Source: Lysobacterales bacterium (lineage in GTDB: Bacteria > Pseudomonadota > Gammaproteobacteria > Xanthomonadales > SZUA-36). From it: a stretch of 17,937 bases of DNA. Below, one piece after another: positions 7,037-13,759 of this stretch. The stretch's first letter is position 1, and each line of letters starts with the position of its first letter. The DNA is taken from the NCBI GenBank assembly GCA_009692275.1, contig SHZL01000019.1, positions 1 through 17,937 on the forward strand, read 5' to 3'. The notes under the pieces are model-generated. The model searched no databases and was not told the DNA's origin. It saw nothing but the letters and a program-made list of their open reading frames with translations. Position numbers and translations under genes: made by a program.

Positions 7037-7243
7037 CTAAAACGCAGTATTGCCCACGCCGCCCTTGTGGTGAAAATCGCGGCCCTTTGCATCAGACACC
7101 ATTTCCTAGGTGGTTTGGTGCTGGCTGGGTGAAGTCAGCATTTCAACCTGGTGGCATTCGGCCGGTTCCCGGCGTAGCTGGAGGATGCGGGCATTGCCGC
7201 TATCGGCGACCAGCACCCAATACAAAGGAGAGATTCTGCTCAT
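7037..7243 (-). pseudogene. Host-attachment protein (PF10116-like) remnant
   Basis: From ATG 7243 the frame reads MSRISPLYWVLVADSGNARI, continues LQLRREPAECHQVEML to a TAG at 7106-7108, then goes on in the same frame as EMVSDAKGRDFHHKGGVGNT until TAG at 7037-7039. The WVLVADSxxARI opening and the VSDxxGRxFxxxG block 40 residues later follow the order of the host-attachment family (typically about 140-150 residues, role poorly defined despite the name). One nonsense codon, probably from CAG, splits it. The similarity stops just where the AT-rich segment begins, so the C-terminal half has been lost. The call is from memory of the family; the nonsense and truncation are seen directly. Confidence 0.6.
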
Positions 7244-7387
7244 GGTTGCACCACTTCAAGGACAGTGAAATTGGACAATTCAAACCTGCAAGCAGATTGG
7301 GGCAAGTAACACTTCGGCAATGGGTGTACACGACATGCATCAGCATGTGCTCAATGTGCTGGCGCAAGAGATAGTTTCGGGAGGGGT

Positions 7388-8758
7388 TTATGCGGTTTTG
7401 CGGCGGAAAACCCAGAAGCCAAGCAGCAGCACCCCGACCACGGCCAGGCTGAGCCACAACTGCTCCGCCAACTCCTTTGACAGGCCCATGAATACCAGCA
7501 CGGCCAGCATGGAGGCGATGGCGAAGTAACTGCCGTAGGGGTGGAACCACATCTTGATGTGCAGCCGTTCCGGCGCCTCGGCTTCGGTCTTCGCGCGCAG
7601 CTTCAGTTGTGCGAAGGACAGCAGCAGGTAGATGAACAGCATGGTGGCGCCACAGGTGTTGATGAGGAAGCTGAACAGGTCGGTGGAAAAATGATTGATG
7701 CCAAAGGCTACGTAGCTGAACAGGCTGGCGACCAGGATGGTGCGCACCGGTACTTTACGGTCGTTGATTTTTACCAGCCACTGCGGTGCATCGCCGTGCC
7801 TGGCCAGGCCAAACAGGGCTCGCGAGGTCACATACAGGCCGGAGTTCAGGCAGCTCAGCACGGCCACCAACACCAGCGAATTCATCACCACGTGGGCGCC
7901 TGGCAAGCCCACGGCTTGCAGGGTAGTGGCAAATGGTGAAATGCCCGGCACGATGGTGTTCCAGGGCATGATGGCGACGATCATCAGTATCGACAGGATG
8001 TAAAACACCAGGATGCGAAACGTGACCGTCACAGTCATGCGCGAAATGACCCTGGCCGGCTCTTCCGATTCAGCCGCAGCGATGGTGGCGATTTCCGCGC
8101 CGCACAGCGCGAAAATGGTGGAAGCCGCACCGGCTAACACGGCTGCCCAGCCCATCGGGGCAAAGCCGCCGTGTGCCGTCAGGTTGACGAACCCTGGACT
8201 GTGTGGCGTGCTGATGCCGAATACAAAGGCGGCTGTAACCAGGATAAATACGATGATGGCGGCCACCTTGATCGAGGCGAACCAGAATTCAAATTCGCCG
8301 TAGGAGCGGGTCGACATCAAATTGACGACGGTCAAAATGGCCATCAAGCCCACGCCGATGGACCACAGCGGCGAATATGGAAGCCATTCGTGGATTATCC
8401 TGGCGCCGGCGATGGCTTCGATGGCCACCACCACGACCCAGAAGTACCAATACAGCCAGCCGGACATGAAACCACCGAGGTGGCCAAGGCCAAGGCGCAC
8501 GAATTCAGGAAAACTCTGCACGCCGGGCGTGGCGACGGCCATTTCCGAGAGCATGCGCATCACCAGCAGGATGATGAAACCGGAAATCGCGTAGCTCAAC
8601 ACCACCGCGGGACCGATTTGCGCAATGGCCGTGGATGAGCCGACAAACAGTCCCGCGCCAATGATGCCGCCAATGGCTATCATGGACACGTGGCGTGATT
8701 TGAGCGTGCGGCTGAGCACTGCGTCGGAGGTTGACATGGCGCGGATTGATTTCGTCAT
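7388..8758 (-). CDS. Amino-acid permease (APC superfamily, AAT/GabP-AroP-like)
   Basis: This inner-membrane amino-acid:proton symporter has about 12 hydrophobic segments. Its N-terminus, LKSRHVSMIAIGGIIGAGLF, is the hallmark TM1 region of the AAT family with the unwound GxG substrate motif. It is followed by the family signature GFIILLVMRMLSEMA in TM2 and by IFALCGAEIATIAAAESEEP in TM6 and its loop (the FxG/GxE region). The spectrum is consistent with GABA, proline or aromatic amino acids; the substrate cannot be fixed by eye. I start at ATG 8758 (MTKSIRAMST, 456 residues); an ATG at 8737 is also possible, and the upstream extension to 8791 is a proline-rich stretch without family character. 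It stands alone and diverges from the fluoride channel gene. Confidence 0.9.
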   Translation of the reverse strand: MTKSIRAMSTSDAVLSRTLKSRHVSMIAIGGIIGAGLFVGSSTAIAQIGPAVVLSYAISGFIILLVMRMLSEMAVATPGVQSFPEFVRLGLGHLGGFMSGWLYWYFWVVVVAIEAIAGARIIHEWLPYSPLWSIGVGLMAILTVVNLMSTRSYGEFEFWFASIKVAAIIVFILVTAAFVFGISTPHSPGFVNLTAHGGFAPMGWAAVLAGAASTIFALCGAEIATIAAAESEEPARVISRMTVTVTFRILVFYILSILMIVAIMPWNTIVPGISPFATTLQAVGLPGAHVVMNSLVLVAVLSCLNSGLYVTSRALFGLARHGDAPQWLVKINDRKVPVRTILVASLFSYVAFGINHFSTDLFSFLINTCGATMLFIYLLLSFAQLKLRAKTEAEAPERLHIKMWFHPYGSYFAIASMLAVLVFMGLSKELAEQLWLSLAVVGVLLLGFWVFRRKTA

Positions 8759-8904
8759 GGGCGATCTCTGGGCTGGGGGAGGGCACAACACGTGCTGTTT
8801 GGTAGCATAACGCTTAGTGCGTTGCGATGCACCGGGGGAAGCCCGGCGCAGGGAATTGGGGTATTGTTGCGACGTCGCTACCGAAACAGGTGCAGGGCTG
8901 GTTG

Positions 8905-9297
8905 ATGCTGCGTACTTTTTTGCCTTTTGTTCTCGTTGGCCTGGGCAGTATGCTGGGCGGGATGGCCCGCTACTGCATGACCTTGCTGACGCAGAACATT
9001 GCGGTCTTCAGCAACCCCTATGGCACGCTGATTTCCAACACCGCAGGGTGTCTGGTGGTCGGCCTCATTGCCGGCATCAGCGGCAAAACGGAGCTCCTGT
9101 CCACCGAGATGCGTTTGCTGCTCGCCACGGGGTTCTGTGGTGGATTTACCACGATGTCCTCGTTTGTCTACGAACTGGCGCAATTCGTGCAGGACAAGGA
9201 GTTCTACTATGCGTCTTTCTACTTCACGGCCACGCTGGCCGGAGCCGGCCTGGCATTTACCGTGGGCTTGCTGCTCAGTGAACTGGTATTGAGGTGA
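8905..9297 (+). CDS. crcB: Fluoride ion channel FluC/CrcB
   Basis: This four-helix membrane protein of 130 residues is a dual-topology, dimeric channel that exports fluoride. Seen motifs: GLGSMLGGMARY in TM1 (family GxxGxxxRY), NPYGTLISNTAGC in TM2 with the conserved Asn, and GFCGGFTTMSSFVYE in TM3, the Phe-box/Na+-site region (usually GFCGGxTTFSTF). The first Phe of the box is Met here. The start at 8905 (MLRTFLPFVL) gives the normal family length; an in-frame ATG at 8827 would add 26 non-membrane residues. I looked for a fluoride riboswitch in 8759-8904 and did not recognise one. The gene is monocistronic as far as can be seen. Confidence 0.93.
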   Translation: MLRTFLPFVLVGLGSMLGGMARYCMTLLTQNIAVFSNPYGTLISNTAGCLVVGLIAGISGKTELLSTEMRLLLATGFCGGFTTMSSFVYELAQFVQDKEFYYASFYFTATLAGAGLAFTVGLLLSELVLR

Positions 9298-9369
9298 TTC
9301 TTGGTATCTACCGGGCACTTTTTGCCTGCCAACCCGGCGCTGAGCGGTAGGAATTAGCGCTTAAATGGG

Positions 9370-9398
9370 TTGACATGCGGCTTTTTCTGTTTTCTAAT
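9370..9398 (+). promoter_or_regulatory. Sigma-70-type promoter of the DUF11 gene
   Basis: TTGACA (9370-9375, perfect -35) and TCTAAT (9393-9398, 5 of 6 to TATAAT) are separated by 17 bp. The predicted start near 9405 leaves a leader of about 85 nt before ATG 9490. The leader contains CAAGGAAGAG twice, once before an ATG at 9426 and once before 9490. Confidence 0.65.
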
Positions 9399-9489
9399 AC
9401 GAGAGCCTCAAGGAAGAGGTTCGTGATGTCTGCCTGCCATGGGGTCCGAGTTGTAACGTGGCCGGATATCACCATCAAGGAAGAGAGCG

Positions 9490-12400
9490 ATGCGCAGGAT
9501 GCGAGTCGAAAACCATACCACGGGGATGCGTGGTGCCACCGCAGTCAAGTCTCGTTTATCAGGCACGACCGGAAAGCAATTACTCCGGCGCGCACTATTT
9601 GCCGTATGGGCACTTCCCCTGGTTCTGCTGGCCGGCATCACGGATGCGTCGGCTAACGTCTGTCTGACAGACACCAGTCAAGCGAACTTCCAAATCGGCA
9701 TGCCGACCAGCGTAAGCCTGACCAGCGGTGGTGAGGTAACGCTTGCAAGCAGCGCCGTGGTCGATCAACAAAACACGAGTATCTCAGTCAACGGGTTCGC
9801 CTTCACCACCTCAGCCTGGTTCGGACAGACCTTCAAGGCGGGTGTTTCCGGCCAATTGTCCAAGCTGGATGTCTACTTGTTCTGCAGTGGGTGCACCGGC
9901 ACGACGCCCAATGTCATAGTAACCATCCGTGCGACTGAGGTGGCTGCGAATGGGACGAATGTGCCCGCCGGTAATGACCTGGCAACCGCAACGATTCCCG
10001 GCTTCAACAATGGCGCGGGCGCTTACTTTACCGCCAATTTCGACACGCCCGTCAGCATCACTGCCGGAACCGTCTACTCCTTTACGGTGCATGCATCCGC
10101 GAATCCATCCCTTGGCACGTACGCCTACGTTGTGAGCGCCGACAACCCATATGCCAACGGCGACCGCGTCAACTCCACCAGCACCGGTCTTTTCTGGGAC
10201 GTACGGACCTGGGATGTCGGATTCCGGATCTACGTTGGGTCCGGCTATGTCAGCGCCGGCAACCTGGCTTCGTCAGCGAAAGACAGTATCCCGGCTGCAG
10301 GCGAAACCCCGGCCTGGTCGACGCTGTCCTGGAATGGGGTCACCCCCGCAAACACGACACTCAAGTTCCAGGTTGCGGGTGCCAACATGTCTTCAGGTCC
10401 TTGGACTTATGTCGGCCCGGATGGCTCTGCAGGAACTTTCTTTACCACCAGTGGTGCGACTTTGAGCCAGTTTAATGGCAGTCGCTATATCAAATACAAG
10501 GCCCTGCTGGCGACTACAAATACACCAACAACACCGACGCTGAACGATGTGACGGTTTGCTACAGCAATGCGGCCACTACGGCTGATTTGCAGATAACCA
10601 AGACTGATGGCGTGACTACTGCGACCCCCGGCGGCGTGGTGACCTACTCTATCGTGGCCAGTAACGCCGGGCCAAGCGCAGTCAATGGCGCACTGGTGAC
10701 GGACACGTACGAGGCTGTGCTCAACTGTAATTGGACTTGTGCCGGATCCGCTGGTGGCAGCTGCCTTGCACCTTCAGGATCGGGCAATATCAGTAACACG
10801 GTCAACCTGCCTGTCGGTGGCATTGCCACCTACACGGCCAGCTGCAGCATTGACCCCGCTGCCATTGGCTCGTTGAGCAATACGGCTTCGATCTCATCGG
10901 CGCTGGTTGATCCGGTGCCGGGCAACAACAACGCCACCGATACCGACACCCTGGCGCCGAGCGCCAACCTGGGCATCACCAAGACCGACGGTGTCACGGC
11001 CGTCACACCGGGTGGAACCGTGACCTACACCATCGCCGCCAGCAATGCCGGTCCGAGCGCGGTCAACGGCGCGACCGTGACCGATACCTTGCCGGCTGCG
11101 CTCACCTGCAACTGGACCTGTTTGGGCACCGGAGGCGCCAGTTGCCCGTCTTCCGGATCGGGCAGTATCAACAGCAGCGTCAACCTGACGTCCGGTGGTA
11201 GCACCACATTTACCGCCAGTTGCACCGTAGCGGGCAATGCCACGGGTTCACTCAGCAACACGGCAACAATCTCATCCACGGTTGCGGACTCAGTACCCGG
11301 CAACAACAGCGCCACGGACACCGATACTCTTGCTGTGACCGCCAACCTGGGCATCACCAAGACCGACGGTGTCACGGCCGTCACACCGGGTGGAAACGTG
11401 ACCTACAGCATCGTGGCCAGTAATGCCGGACCCACGCTGGTCAACGGCGCTACGGTGACGGACACATTCCCGGCTGCGCTGACTTGCGCCTGGACCTGTG
11501 CCGGAGCCGCAGGTGGTACTTGCCCCGCATCGGGCACCGGCAATATCAATAGCAGCGTCAACCTGCCAGTGGGTGGCAGCACGACCTTCACTGCCAGTTG
11601 CGCCGTAGCGGCCAACGCCACGGGTTCCATATCCAACACCGCTTCCGTTACCTCTACGGTTACAGACCCGGTGCCAGGCAATAACAGCGCCACCGATACC
11701 GACAGCGTGACGGCAAGCGCCGACCTGGCTATCACCAAGACCAACGGCGTCACGACATCCACGCCGGGGGCAACAACAAGCTACACCATCGTGGCCAGCA
11801 ATGCCGGGCCCAGCGCCGTGACCGGCGCAACCGTCACGGACACACTGCCAACAGCGCTCAGTTGCACCTGGACTTGTGCAGGAGCCGTTGGCGGCACCTG
11901 CCCGGCATCGGGCACAGGCAATATTGCCACTAGCGTCAACCTGCCGGTGGGTGGCACAGCCACGTTCAGCGCCAGTTGCACCATCGCCGCCAATGCCACG
12001 GGTTCACTCAGCAACACGGCAACAATCTCATCCACGGTTGCGGACTCAGTACCCGGCAACAACAGCGCCACGGACACCGATACTCTTGCTGTGACCGCCA
12101 ACCTGGGCATTACCAACACGGATGGCGTAGCGGTAGCCGCGCCGGGTGGAGCGGTGACCTACACCATCGTGGCCAGTAATGCCGGACCCACGCTGGTCAA
12201 CGGCGCTACGGTGAAGGACACATTCCCGCCGATGTTGAGCTGTAGCTGGACCTGTACGGCAAGCGCCGGCGGCAGTTGTCCGGCATCTGGTTCCGGCCAA
12301 ATCAATCACGCCGTCAGCCTGCCGGTGAACGGCAGTGCCACCTACATCGCCAACTGCACCATAGCCCAGGGCGCAAGCGGGTCAATAGACAACACCGCCA

Positions 12401-12501
12401 GCGTTACCGGCTCAATGGCCGACCCGGTGCCCGGCAACAATACGGCAACCGACGTCACCGTGTTGCAGGCGGATGCCATATTCGTCAGCAATTTCGAGTA
12501 G
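9490..12501 (+). CDS. Secreted DUF11 (conserved repeat domain) protein with five repeats
   Basis: This is a 1003-residue exported protein. The signal peptide has a long n-region (about 34 residues), then ALFAVWALPLVLLAGITDAS and a likely cleavage after ASA near 55. Residues 57-255 form a Cys-containing beta-rich domain, and 256-360 a second beta domain ending TLNDVTVCYSN. Five DUF11 repeats of exactly or nearly 126 residues follow, starting at 365, 492, 618, 744 and 870. Each reads A(D/N)LxITKTxGV, then TYxIxASNAGPxxVxGAxVxD, CxWTC, SxSNTAS and DPVPGNNxATD. Each repeat has four conserved Cys, likely paired. The chain ends in DAIFVSNFE. The start is supported by AAGGAAGAG 5 nt before ATG 9490. 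DUF11 proteins are cell-surface or secreted adhesin/scaffold-like; the exact role is unknown. Stretches of repeats 2-3 and 4-5 are identical in DNA. Confidence 0.9.
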   Translation: MRRMRVENHTTGMRGATAVKSRLSGTTGKQLLRRALFAVWALPLVLLAGITDASANVCLTDTSQANFQIGMPTSVSLTSGGEVTLASSAVVDQQNTSISVNGFAFTTSAWFGQTFKAGVSGQLSKLDVYLFCSGCTGTTPNVIVTIRATEVAANGTNVPAGNDLATATIPGFNNGAGAYFTANFDTPVSITAGTVYSFTVHASANPSLGTYAYVVSADNPYANGDRVNSTSTGLFWDVRTWDVGFRIYVGSGYVSAGNLASSAKDSIPAAGETPAWSTLSWNGVTPANTTLKFQVAGANMSSGPWTYVGPDGSAGTFFTTSGATLSQFNGSRYIKYKALLATTNTPTTPTLNDVTVCYSNAATTADLQITKTDGVTTATPGGVVTYSIVASNAGPSAVNGALVTDTYEAVLNCNWTCAGSAGGSCLAPSGSGNISNTVNLPVGGIATYTASCSIDPAAIGSLSNTASISSALVDPVPGNNNATDTDTLAPSANLGITKTDGVTAVTPGGTVTYTIAASNAGPSAVNGATVTDTLPAALTCNWTCLGTGGASCPSSGSGSINSSVNLTSGGSTTFTASCTVAGNATGSLSNTATISSTVADSVPGNNSATDTDTLAVTANLGITKTDGVTAVTPGGNVTYSIVASNAGPTLVNGATVTDTFPAALTCAWTCAGAAGGTCPASGTGNINSSVNLPVGGSTTFTASCAVAANATGSISNTASVTSTVTDPVPGNNSATDTDSVTASADLAITKTNGVTTSTPGATTSYTIVASNAGPSAVTGATVTDTLPTALSCTWTCAGAVGGTCPASGTGNIATSVNLPVGGTATFSASCTIAANATGSLSNTATISSTVADSVPGNNSATDTDTLAVTANLGITNTDGVAVAAPGGAVTYTIVASNAGPTLVNGATVKDTFPPMLSCSWTCTASAGGSCPASGSGQINHAVSLPVNGSATYIANCTIAQGASGSIDNTASVTGSMADPVPGNNTATDVTVLQADAIFVSNFE
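11235..11354 (+). repeat. 120-bp direct repeat within DUF11 gene, copy 1
   Basis: This segment, spanning the end of DUF11 repeat 2 and the start of repeat 3, is identical base for base to 11991-12110. The copies are 756 bp apart, exactly two 126-codon units. Neighbouring repeats at one-unit distance are much more diverged over this part, so the identity is recent and not due to protein constraint alone. Confidence 0.9.
11991..12110 (+). repeat. 120-bp direct repeat within DUF11 gene, copy 2
   Basis: Identical to 11235-11354; it spans the end of DUF11 repeat 4 and the start of repeat 5. A further near-identical stretch of about 60 bp begins at 12166 and matches 11410 onward at the same 756-bp offset, with one C-to-A change that turns TDTF into KDTF. 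Confidence 0.9.
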
Positions 12502-12502
12502 G

Positions 12503-12519
12503 GTAGCGAGACTCGCTAC
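12503..12519. terminator. Hairpin between convergent DUF11 and PhoD genes
   Basis: GTAGCGAG at 12503-12510 and CTCGCTAC at 12512-12519 form a perfect inverted repeat around a single A. In RNA the stem would open to a loop of a few bases. It fills the 14-bp gap between the two convergent stop codons and includes the phoD stop. No T-tract follows on either side, so it is not a canonical terminator; it may still separate the converging transcripts or protect their 3' ends. Confidence 0.4.
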
Positions 12520-13655
12520 TGAGGCTCGTCAGGACTGTCCGCTCCGGCGTTCCACCATGTCAAGTTCGACTCGCGCAACACGCTGAGCTCAACCTTGTGG
12601 TGGATCATGACGTCTCCGTCCTCATCAATGATCTTGAACCGGATCAGGGGGTCGCGCCGATCCCAATCGATCTCGATCAGCCCGAAGTTGTCGCCGCGCA
12701 TTTCGACAGCCAGGCGATGGCTGTTGCGTTTCGGCATGCGGTAGACATGCTCGGACCAGTTCAGCGAGCTGGAAGTGAGGTCGTAGATCGGGTAGCCGGC
12801 ATTGCCATCCATCATTGAGAGCTCGGCATAATGGACGTCCCCGCTGATGAAGAACGCACCTGTCGAGCGCCACAGCAGGTCGAAAAACCGCTGTCGTTCC
12901 AACGGGAAGTTGGCCCACTTTTCACCGCCGGAATCCTCATTCACCACCTGTATGCTTGAGCCTATGATGCGGATTTGGGCTGGCACGCGTAGCTGATCCT
13001 CCAGCCAGACCCATTGCTGCGCCCCGAGCAGGGTAGCCTGCGGATCGGTACTGGGCACATAGTGTCCACCCAGCTTTGGGTCGCGCGGGTTTTCCTGATA
13101 TACCAGGGGTGTGCGGTTGTAGCGGGTGTCCAACAGGATAATTTGCACGCGTTTTCCCGGTGGGCCAAAGACTTCGGCGGAATACACGCCATCGAGTTGT
13201 CGCCGGGGCGAGTCTTTTGGCACTCCCCAGAAATCAAGAAAGGTCTGTTTCGACATTTCCTTGCCTGGGAAATCGCCGCCGGAATCGTTGGTGCCGTAGT
13301 CGTGATCGTCCCAGGTGGCCATGATGTGGCTCTGCTCGCGCAGCCCCTGCAGGCCGGGCTGTGCGCCCAGTTTGGCGTAGGCAGCCTGCAGCTCGACCGG
13401 ATCGGCTGTATCGGAATACATATTGTCGCCGAGAAACACAAACACATCCGGCTGTGCCGCCAGTACGTGGTCCCAGATGGGCTGGACGCCGTCCTGGCCG
13501 AGGCAGGAACCAAAGGCGATGCGGGTTACCAGCGGTTCGCCGGTTTGTTCCACTGGCGGCATGGCTTGCACGCCGGTTTGCTCATCGACCGAATCGTTCT
13601 TGCTGCACCCGCACAGGAGCAGGGATATGATTACCAACGTCGCGGAATGTCTCAT
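12516..13655 (-). CDS. PhoD-like metallophosphoesterase, lipoprotein
   Basis: This 379-residue enzyme is of the alkaline phosphatase D/PhoD-like group, with phosphodiesterase or phosphomonoesterase activity expected. The N-terminus MRHSATLVIISLLLCGCSK is a lipoprotein signal with lipobox LLCGC, so the mature protein is membrane-anchored from about Cys 17 and faces the periplasm or surface. Metal-site motifs occur in order: RIAFGSCLGQ (about 45-54), VFLGDNMYSDT, IMATWDDHDYGTND and, late, FFISGDVHYAELS. The YSD/DDHD/GDVHY set is typical of PhoD-like proteins. ATG 13655 is preceded by GAGGAG with a good spacer. The gene lies 88 bp downstream of the FG-GAP gene on the same strand; the gap holds tandem repeats, so operon membership is uncertain. 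Confidence 0.9.
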   Translation of the reverse strand: MRHSATLVIISLLLCGCSKNDSVDEQTGVQAMPPVEQTGEPLVTRIAFGSCLGQDGVQPIWDHVLAAQPDVFVFLGDNMYSDTADPVELQAAYAKLGAQPGLQGLREQSHIMATWDDHDYGTNDSGGDFPGKEMSKQTFLDFWGVPKDSPRRQLDGVYSAEVFGPPGKRVQIILLDTRYNRTPLVYQENPRDPKLGGHYVPSTDPQATLLGAQQWVWLEDQLRVPAQIRIIGSSIQVVNEDSGGEKWANFPLERQRFFDLLWRSTGAFFISGDVHYAELSMMDGNAGYPIYDLTSSSLNWSEHVYRMPKRNSHRLAVEMRGDNFGLIEIDWDRRDPLIRFKIIDEDGDVMIHHKVELSVLRESNLTWWNAGADSPDEPQ

Positions 13656-13695
13656 GATCGCTCCTCGTCCAGGTCCGGCTCACTCTTAATTCCAA

Positions 13696-13759
13696 CTACT
13701 CACAACTCAAGCTACTCACAACTCAAGCTACTCACAACTCAACCTACTCACAAGTCAGG
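13696..13759. repeat. Tandem repeat, 4 x 16 bp, containing the stop codon of the FG-GAP gene
   Basis: The unit CTACTCACAACTCAAG occurs at 13696, 13712, 13728 (last base C) and 13744 (two changes). The fourth unit is the 3' end of the minus-strand FG-GAP gene: its reverse complement encodes the final TCE and the TAG stop. The other three therefore repeat that end, stop codon included, into the downstream gap before phoD. Confidence 0.92.

Noticed and set aside
6760..7092. Longer 110-residue version of the small AT-rich gene
   Set aside because: The extra 31 residues run through the end of the host-attachment remnant in another frame and lack similarity to the rest; ATG 6999 is the natural start.
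6990..7120. Integron attC site near the AT-rich gene
   Set aside because: Some palindromes (GGTTTAACC, CCTAGG) occur, but no paired core sites of the required form were found.
7087..7374. Plus-strand 95-residue frame in the gap before the permease
   Set aside because: Lies over the host-attachment remnant on the other strand, with unusual composition and no ribosome binding site.
8171..8638. 155-residue plus-strand frame inside the permease gene
   Set aside because: His/Asp-rich antisense shadow of hydrophobic codons; the permease on the minus strand explains the region.
8759..8904. Fluoride riboswitch upstream of crcB
   Set aside because: There is a G/C-rich stretch with GATG and CCGGGGGAAGCCCGG, but the conserved order of fluoride-riboswitch segments is not recognisable.
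11025..12119. Three long minus-strand frames of about 112-119 residues inside the DUF11 gene
   Set aside because: They repeat with the 378-bp unit and arise from the stop-poor complement of the DUF11 repeats; no start signals or independent family character.
13696..13759. CRISPR array
   Set aside because: The 16-bp units are directly adjacent without spacers and derive from a gene end.
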